From Bacillus benzoevorans (lineage in GTDB: Bacteria; Bacillota; Bacilli; Bacillales; Cytobacillaceae): DNA of 9,418 bases. Shown piece after piece: positions 5,156 through 9,418 of the stretch. The stretch spans positions 1-9,418 of the forward strand of contig NZ_JACHGK010000040.1 of the NCBI RefSeq assembly GCF_014207535.1, in the 5' to 3' direction. The notes below the pieces were generated by a model, which saw only the letters and a program-made list of their open reading frames with translations, was not told the DNA's origin and did not search any database. Position numbers and translations under genes: made by a program. The stretch's first letter is position 1. Every line of letters starts with the position of its first letter.

Positions 5156-5809
5156 ATGATTTTAGAAAATTCATTTATCAAAAGGGATGCAGTAGATGGA
5201 AATTTTGATTATAAGAATCTTTACAATGATAATAGAGGTGCAGTTTTTAAAGAAGAATATAAGTCTTTAATAAGAGAAGCGATTTCCAAAGAAATCATTA
5301 CTGTGGTGAAGTTTATCGTTGCTGAAAATGTCCGGGGAGAACTGGAGCAAATATGTGAGGCAAAAGGTCTTGAACGCATATTGATTGAGCGGCTAAAAAA
5401 TTACCATAATGAACCGGAATATAGAATTGCGTCGCTTATTTATATATTGAAGAAAATAGACCATGACTTTAAGCTTAGCACTGATGATGGAATTTTAAAC
5501 GTCATATCCGATAGAGTTGAAATTGAACTTCGCCCAAGAATAGACGGAAAAAATGCCGAACCTAGGATTTTTTTACCAAATGAAAAAATAGCCATCACCT
5601 CAGCAAATGATAATGTTGAAAACTTAGGGGATATATTAGCGGTTAGAGGTATAGCAGTTTATGTAATAGATACAGATGATTGGTCAAATAGTATCTATGC
5701 ATATAAAGTTAACAGGGATAATAAGTTTTTTGATGTAGCAGAGGGTTATAAACATAATTTAAGGTTGGAATTAGGTAATAGAATTAGAAAATTTCTTGAT
5801 CGAAGTTAA
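5156..5809 (+). CDS. Hypothetical protein, 217 aa, next to a SieB-like gene
   Basis: I do not recognise a family. The start is ATG with GGGAG (5143-5147) eight bases upstream. The product is soluble and mixed alpha/beta, with no signal peptide or membrane helix. It starts with an unusual MILENSFIKRDAVDGNFDYK stretch. A helical part follows (about residues 33-101, including ISKEIITVVKFIVAENVRGE and YRIASLIYILKKIDHDF), then a beta-rich C-terminal part with IELRPRIDGKNAEPRIFL and ILAVRGIAVYVIDTDDW. No nucleotide-binding loop, nuclease motif or HTH is visible. It lies between a Kiwa unit and a SieB-like gene, 168 bp upstream of the latter on the same strand. The location suggests a role in phage defence, possibly as a sensor or partner of the SieB-like protein. 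This is inference from context only. Confidence 0.75.
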   Translation: MILENSFIKRDAVDGNFDYKNLYNDNRGAVFKEEYKSLIREAISKEIITVVKFIVAENVRGELEQICEAKGLERILIERLKNYHNEPEYRIASLIYILKKIDHDFKLSTDDGILNVISDRVEIELRPRIDGKNAEPRIFLPNEKIAITSANDNVENLGDILAVRGIAVYVIDTDDWSNSIYAYKVNRDNKFFDVAEGYKHNLRLELGNRIRKFLDRS

Positions 5810-5888
5810 TTATTTGCTTTCAATAACCTTAACATCAAAAAAGTACAAATGAACAATTATCTAACAAAGGAAGAAAGAGCAAGAGCGA

Positions 5889-5928
5889 AATTGGCTAATG
5901 AATTATCAAAAAGCCAATTCCTCTTTTT
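5889..5928 (+). terminator. Intrinsic terminator or attenuator between the two plus-strand genes
   Basis: AATTGGCT (5889-5896) pairs perfectly with AGCCAATT (5912-5919) over a 15-nt loop. CCTC and TTTTT (5924-5928) follow. It lies between the 217-aa gene and the SieB-like gene, so it would separate or dampen their co-transcription. Confidence 0.55.
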
Positions 5929-5944
5929 GGTAATAGAGATATAG

Positions 5945-5950
5945 TATAAT
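5945..5950 (+). promoter_or_regulatory. Promoter -10 box before the SieB-like gene
   Basis: A perfect TATAAT lies 28 bp before the start codon, just after the hairpin at 5889-5928. TTTTTG (5924-5929) at a spacing of 15 is a poor -35 candidate. If active, it gives the SieB-like gene its own transcript with a very short leader containing the GGGGGGA ribosome binding site (5967-5973). Confidence 0.4.
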
Positions 5951-5977
5951 AAAAAAAGGAATATATGGGGGGAATTT

Positions 5978-6559
5978 ATGAAGATAGATTTTAATATCAA
6001 AGAGATTCTAACTTTACCAACAACAATTATGGCTGCCTTGTCATTGGCAAGTGGTATCTTACTCTTTTCTCCGACGGTAATTATTGAAAAAATGTACATG
6101 ATTGACTTCAGAAATAAATATGGCTTTATCATCGGAATTGTATTTATTGTATCTATATCCATCCTTATTGTGAATCTGATATATAAAATTTCTGTGTCTT
6201 TTTCGAAGGTGAAAGCAAAAAAGAAGTTCTTTGCAACGGCTGAAAAGAGGTTACTAAAAATGAATACCTATCAAAAAGCAATCTTATATGCCTTGTACCA
6301 AGAAGATAATCGAACATTACCTTTACCATTACATGATGGAGCCGTGCGGGAACTTGAACAAAATATGATGATTGGAAAGGCAACAACACAATACTTAGTT
6401 AGCGATTTAAACAATGCCTTGTTTCCTTACCTATTACAACCATGGGTGGCGGATGAGTTAAACAATAAACCAAATTTGTTATCGGGTTTTCGTAATGCGT
6501 TTGAATTGCAGTATGATAAAGTATCTAAACAAGGGCAAATAGGAGATCACTATTGGTAG
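5978..6559 (+). CDS. Superinfection exclusion B (SieB)-like membrane protein, 193 aa
   Basis: SieB proteins of phages lambda and P22 are inner-membrane proteins of about 190-200 aa that abort infection by certain other phages. This 193-aa protein has the same plan. Two N-terminal membrane spans (about residues 15-35, TTIMAALSLASGILLFSPTV; and 48-69, YGFIIGIVFIVSISILIVNL) are followed by a basic linker (KVKAKKKFF). A soluble C-terminal part comes next, with a helical MNTYQKAILYALYQEDNRT segment and a VRELEQNMMIGKATTQYLVS segment. The start is ATG with GGGGGGA (5967-5973) just upstream. It follows the 217-aa gene but is separated from it by a terminator-like hairpin and a TATAAT box. The family call rests on layout and sequence feel, so SieB-like is safer than a gene name. 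Chromosomal SieB-like genes also occur in defence islands. Confidence 0.68.
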   Translation: MKIDFNIKEILTLPTTIMAALSLASGILLFSPTVIIEKMYMIDFRNKYGFIIGIVFIVSISILIVNLIYKISVSFSKVKAKKKFFATAEKRLLKMNTYQKAILYALYQEDNRTLPLPLHDGAVRELEQNMMIGKATTQYLVSDLNNALFPYLLQPWVADELNNKPNLLSGFRNAFELQYDKVSKQGQIGDHYW

Positions 6560-6939
6560 GTATAGATTAGATGGTATCCTGCAAGTAATCATAGAACTGA
6601 TCTAGGTGCCTGTGGTCAAGACCCCGATAAATGGACATTTATTAAATACGACAATTAACCATTTTTTGGTTTAAAGTTATGCAGACCAAGTAAAGTGTAC
6701 GCAGCTTGACATGGAGCCTCGTACGAACTGTTTTGCTATAAATGCCTATTCGGCATGAAATGTAAGGACTAATTTTTAGTCTAACTGTTATTTTGAAGAT
6801 AGGAATGAAAGAAATCATGTTTTCTTGAAACTGCTCACTAATACTCCTACATGCTTTGATCAGTGATAGCTTAAAAGGTATGAAGTTAGGTGAAGTCGGC
6901 TGAAACAAGCCTAAGTAATTGCTAATACAGTGTTATATG
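6560..6939. other. Gene-free stretch and 5' exon of the group II intron
   Basis: No gene is supported. At 6599-6612 the sequence GATCTAGGTGCCTG is another head of the dispersed repeat. Four small hairpins follow: AACCA-5-TGGTT (6657-6671), GTACG-18-CGTAC (6697-6724), ATGCC-5-GGCAT (6742-6756) and GACTAA-3-TTAGTC (6767-6781). Their role is unknown. A long open frame on the minus strand (6642-6908) has no convincing ribosome binding site and no recognised domain. Confidence 0.35.
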
Positions 6940-7420
6940 GTGCGTGATAGGCCGGGTGGCTATAAACAATCTATGGTGAGAATGAATTTAATCTGACAAA
7001 TTTCCGAATGTACGGGTCTAAACCAATGAATGCGTCGAAAGGCGTAGTCTAATACCAAATAGGCTATTAGAGTGAGTGACGTAAAGTAAAAGTGAGGCTT
7101 ATGAAATGCGTTATATCTAACAACGAGGATATCCAGCTCACAGGCTCAAAGGAAACACCTAAAGACTGATGTACAGCTAAAAATAACGGAACAGGGAAAG
7201 CAAGGGACGCTGCACAGGTCTATCAACTTAGCGGTTGTTATAAGGCAAAACCGAAATACATTTATCCTTGTGAGAGTAAGGGCATGACTGATGAAATTTC
7301 TGTAATGGAAATGGAGGAATAGCCCTAAGTCTTATCTATGAAACAATCAATTTTCCAACAAATGAACTGCATCGGTCGGGTAAGAATGTGGGAACAACTT
7401 TAATGTTGGAGGTTGCCACA

Positions 7421-9220
7421 ATGCAGACGACTTTACGAACGTGGGACTATTATAGTCTCACAAATGTATTTACAGATTTGCACGAAAAAGCTAAAGAAGG
7501 AACGGTTTTCAAAAATCTCTATGATTTAATTGTATCAAGGGAAAATATCCTCCTAGCCTATCGCACAATTAAGAGTAACACAGGTTCCAAAACAGCAGGA
7601 ACAGACAAGAGAACAATAGATGATATAAAGGCTATGACTGAATTCGAAATTGTAACCCTGATTAAAACTAAACTAGAAAACTACAACCCAAAGAAAGTCA
7701 GACGTGTTCTTATCCCAAAACCAAATGGAAAGGAGAGACCGCTAGGTATTCCTTGTATCATAGACAGAATCATTCAACAATGTTTCAAGCAAATACTGGA
7801 GCCTATTGCCGAAGCAAAATTTTATAAACACAGTTACGGTTTTAGACCGTTAAGGTCAACACATCATGCAATGGCAAGGGTTCAATCCCTAATCAACCTT
7901 AGCGGACTTCACTATGTAGTTGATATTGATATTAAAGGATTTTTCGATAATATTAATCACACTATTTTAATGAAACAGCTATGGAATATGGGAATTCAGG
8001 ATAGAAAAGTCTTACGACTTATTGGAAAAATGCTTAAAGCAGAAATTGATGGTGAAGGTATACCAAAAAAGGGAACTCCACAGGGAGGAATAATTTCACC
8101 CCTATTATCGAACATTGTATTAAATGACCTTGACCAATGGGTTGCAGGACAATGGGAAAACTTTGAAACTGTAAGAAAATATAATCAAAATCAAGCAAAA
8201 TATAGTGCTTTGAAAAAGACTAATTTGAAGGAAGGATATATCGTAAGATATGCAGACGATTTTAAAATCCTTTGTAGAGATAGTGATACTGCTTATAAGT
8301 GGTATCATTCAGTCCGACTGTATCTCAAGGAAAGACTCAAATTAGATATATCACTTGAAAAATCAAAAGTAGTTAATCTGAAGAAAAAACAATCAGAATT
8401 TTTAGGGTTCACAATAAAATCAGTACCAAAGAAAAATAAGTGGGTTGCTAATACAGGTGTAAATGCCAAGAAAAGGCTCCAATTAAAAGCAAGATATAAG
8501 GAGTTAATTAAGCAAATACAGAAATCCCCCACTTCAAAAAACACTTTAGCATTTAACAGTTTTATCATGGGAATCCACAACTATTTCAAAAAAGCTACCC
8601 ATGTAAGTATCGAGTTCTCACAGCTTGCTTATGAACTAATGCATTTCACTAAAAATCGTCTCAAAGGGATTTCCAAATATGGATATCCGGGAAACGCACC
8701 GCCAACCTTTAAAAAGTTTTATACGACTAAACGTAAAACATATTGTATAAATGGTATATATCTGTATCCATTAAGTAATGTTCGAACATCAAATAACATG
8801 AATTTTAGTCAAACAATAACGCCATTCACGTGCGAAGGAAGGCAAATAATCTATAATAAAATTAAAGGTGACGTACAAAGCGAACTAACAGTATTAATGA
8901 AATCTTCGATTTCTGATAGAAGTGTAGAATACATGGATAATAGATTAAGCAGATATAGCATGAAAATGGGTAAATGTGAAGTAACAGGTAATTTTCTCTA
9001 TGCACATGAAGTCCACTGTCATCACAAAATCCCCCTCAGTTTTGGAGGAACAGATAAATTTAATAACCTATGTATTCTAAATAAGGACATTCATAAATTA
9101 GTTCACGCAATCAAAAATGAAACGATTACTACTCTTAAAAATTTGCTTCGTCTCAGTCAAATTGAGATAGAAAAAGTAAATAAACTTCGTAAAATGAGTA
9201 ATTTGGAACTTATTGATTAA
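7421..9220 (+). CDS. ltrA: Group II intron-encoded reverse transcriptase/maturase with HNH endonuclease, 599 aa
   Basis: This multifunctional protein binds its intron RNA, assists splicing and carries out target-primed reverse transcription for retrohoming. Domains in order: RT-0 and fingers (residues about 45-110, including KPNGKERPLGIP at 100-111), palm with VVDIDIKGFFDNI (catalytic Asp 168 and 170), PQGGIISPLLSNI (220-232) and YADD (277-280, catalytic). Thumb/domain X follows at about 340-425, then a C-terminal HNH endonuclease at about 519-562 with CEVTG, EVHCHHKIPLSFGG, NNLCIL and HKLVHA. All key residues are present, so it looks functional. ATG 7421 is preferred because GGAGG (7408-7412) lies eight bases upstream; the frame is also open from a GTG at 7388 that has no such site. 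The gene lies inside intron domain IV and is expected to be expressed from the intron transcript. Confidence 0.93.
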   Translation: MQTTLRTWDYYSLTNVFTDLHEKAKEGTVFKNLYDLIVSRENILLAYRTIKSNTGSKTAGTDKRTIDDIKAMTEFEIVTLIKTKLENYNPKKVRRVLIPKPNGKERPLGIPCIIDRIIQQCFKQILEPIAEAKFYKHSYGFRPLRSTHHAMARVQSLINLSGLHYVVDIDIKGFFDNINHTILMKQLWNMGIQDRKVLRLIGKMLKAEIDGEGIPKKGTPQGGIISPLLSNIVLNDLDQWVAGQWENFETVRKYNQNQAKYSALKKTNLKEGYIVRYADDFKILCRDSDTAYKWYHSVRLYLKERLKLDISLEKSKVVNLKKKQSEFLGFTIKSVPKKNKWVANTGVNAKKRLQLKARYKELIKQIQKSPTSKNTLAFNSFIMGIHNYFKKATHVSIEFSQLAYELMHFTKNRLKGISKYGYPGNAPPTFKKFYTTKRKTYCINGIYLYPLSNVRTSNNMNFSQTITPFTCEGRQIIYNKIKGDVQSELTVLMKSSISDRSVEYMDNRLSRYSMKMGKCEVTGNFLYAHEVHCHHKIPLSFGGTDKFNNLCILNKDIHKLVHAIKNETITTLKNLLRLSQIEIEKVNKLRKMSNLELID

Positions 9221-9240
9221 TAAAACATAGCTAAGATGGA

Positions 9241-9323
9241 ACGCCGTATGCGGTGAAAGTCGCACGTACGGTGTGGAGCAGGGGAAAAGATGGAGATTAC
9301 ATCAAAGTCTTACCTATTGCTAT
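9241..9323 (+). ncRNA. Group II intron domains V and VI
   Basis: Domain V (9241-9274, 34 nt) folds as ACGCCGTA / TACGGTGT with an upper GCGGT-GAAA-GTCGC stem-loop. The catalytic triad reads CGC instead of the commoner AGC, a variant known from other introns. Domain VI follows: AGCA...AAGA pairs with TCTT...TTGCT, and the branch-point A at 9316 sits in CCTATTGCTAT, matching the spacing in the yeast aI5-gamma intron. The intron ends at 9323. Confidence 0.85.
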
Positions 9324-9418
9324 TGCGGGCATGAGTCCCACGCCAAAAACCCAGCTAAATAAAGAGCTGGCTAGGCCCAATAAGGCTATCATGCCCGCCA
9401 CTCCATGTAAAGCTGCTT
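9324..9418 (-). CDS. Possible membrane protein gene, partial, at the right edge
   Basis: The minus strand has an open frame reading GMIALLGLASSLFSWVFGVG, preceded by AALHGVA and followed by LMPA, a typical transmembrane segment. It enters from beyond the right edge and meets the intron at 9323/9324. Reading on into the intron adds eight residues (IAIGKTLM) before TAA at 9297. If the intron is removed, the frame would instead end after HITLY at a TAG (6922-6924) in the 5' exon. The intron would then lie antisense, five codons from the end of this gene. No family is recognised. The plus strand is also open here, so this is only a candidate. Confidence 0.35.
9325..9398. repeat. Nested inverted repeat just after the intron
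   Basis: GCGGGCATGA (9325-9334) and TCATGCCCGC (9389-9398) are perfect 10-bp arms. Between them is CCAGCT-AAATAAAG-AGCTGG (9351-9370). The structure starts two bases after the 3' splice site. It could be a cruciform or RNA hairpin near the insertion target, or a chance result of repeated codons in the minus-strand frame. Confidence 0.4.

Larger units (their letters stand above)
6940..9323 (+). mobile_element. Group II intron, apparently full length (2384 nt)
   Basis: This is a self-splicing retroelement. The 5' end GTGCGTGATAG fits the GUGYG consensus. About 480 nt of structured non-coding sequence (domains I-IV) precedes the maturase gene. Domain V lies at 9241-9274. The 3' end CCTATTGCTAT follows the pattern of domain VI in known introns, with the branch-point A at 9316 seven nucleotides before the terminal AT. 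All conserved elements needed for splicing appear to be present, and the open reading frame is intact, so the element may be active. The presence of an HNH endonuclease domain in its protein argues against class C (terminator-inserting) introns. The protein N-terminus resembles class B intron proteins; the class is uncertain. Confidence 0.85.

Noticed and set aside
5849..5944. A 31-codon open frame (MNNYLTKEERARAKLANELS and on), in the same frame as the 217-aa gene after its stop codon.
   Set aside because: No ribosome binding site precedes the ATG, and the frame runs through the terminator-like hairpin and into the -10 box of the next gene. Chance or a decayed extension is more likely.
6642..6908. 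An 88-codon minus-strand open frame upstream of the group II intron.
   Set aside because: There is no ribosome binding site or recognised domain, and the region contains several small hairpins on the DNA level. It could be a decayed gene, but I cannot support it.

Overview
The window is AT-rich, with strong GGAGG-type ribosome binding sites, one TTG start, a Gram-positive lipoprotein signal and a low-GC type of group II intron. This points to a Bacillaceae-like Firmicute, and to an accessory region (a defence or mobile-element island) rather than core chromosome. No gene is a housekeeping gene.

Layout from left to right. 1-790: mobile-element debris, comprising an istB fragment of an IS21-family element, two exact 46-bp repeats, hairpins and a bidirectional terminator. 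789-1584 (minus): a small XRE-type regulator followed by a 115-aa protein of unknown function. 1924-2628 (plus): a lipoprotein whose C-terminus is encoded by a copy of a dispersed repeat. 2629-3097: a second repeat copy and IS21-end-like motifs. 3098-4646 (minus): a two-gene unit that I read as a Kiwa anti-phage system, with kwaA (membrane protein) overlapping kwaB (DUF4868-type). 4662-5155: decayed repeats, a three-armed inverted-repeat structure and a promoter. 5156-6559 (plus): an unrecognised 217-aa protein, then a SieB-like (superinfection exclusion B) membrane protein. 6560-6939: non-coding. 6940-9323: a complete-looking group II intron with its reverse transcriptase/maturase. 9324-9418: the edge of a possible minus-strand membrane protein gene.

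How it fits together. Kiwa and a SieB-like protein side by side are two membrane-based phage-resistance modules facing opposite directions. The 217-aa protein between them has no function that I recognise, and it is the best candidate here for a new defence component. A dispersed repeat of about 52 bp with a GATCTTGGTGCCT head and a foldback tail punctuates nearly every gene boundary. Three full-length copies keep the foldback through compensatory or wobble changes, which suggests that the structure itself is selected or used in mobilisation.

Limits: all family names come from reading protein sequences without a database search. The Kiwa, SieB-like, XRE and maturase calls are the firmest. Promoters and the repeat interpretation are weaker.
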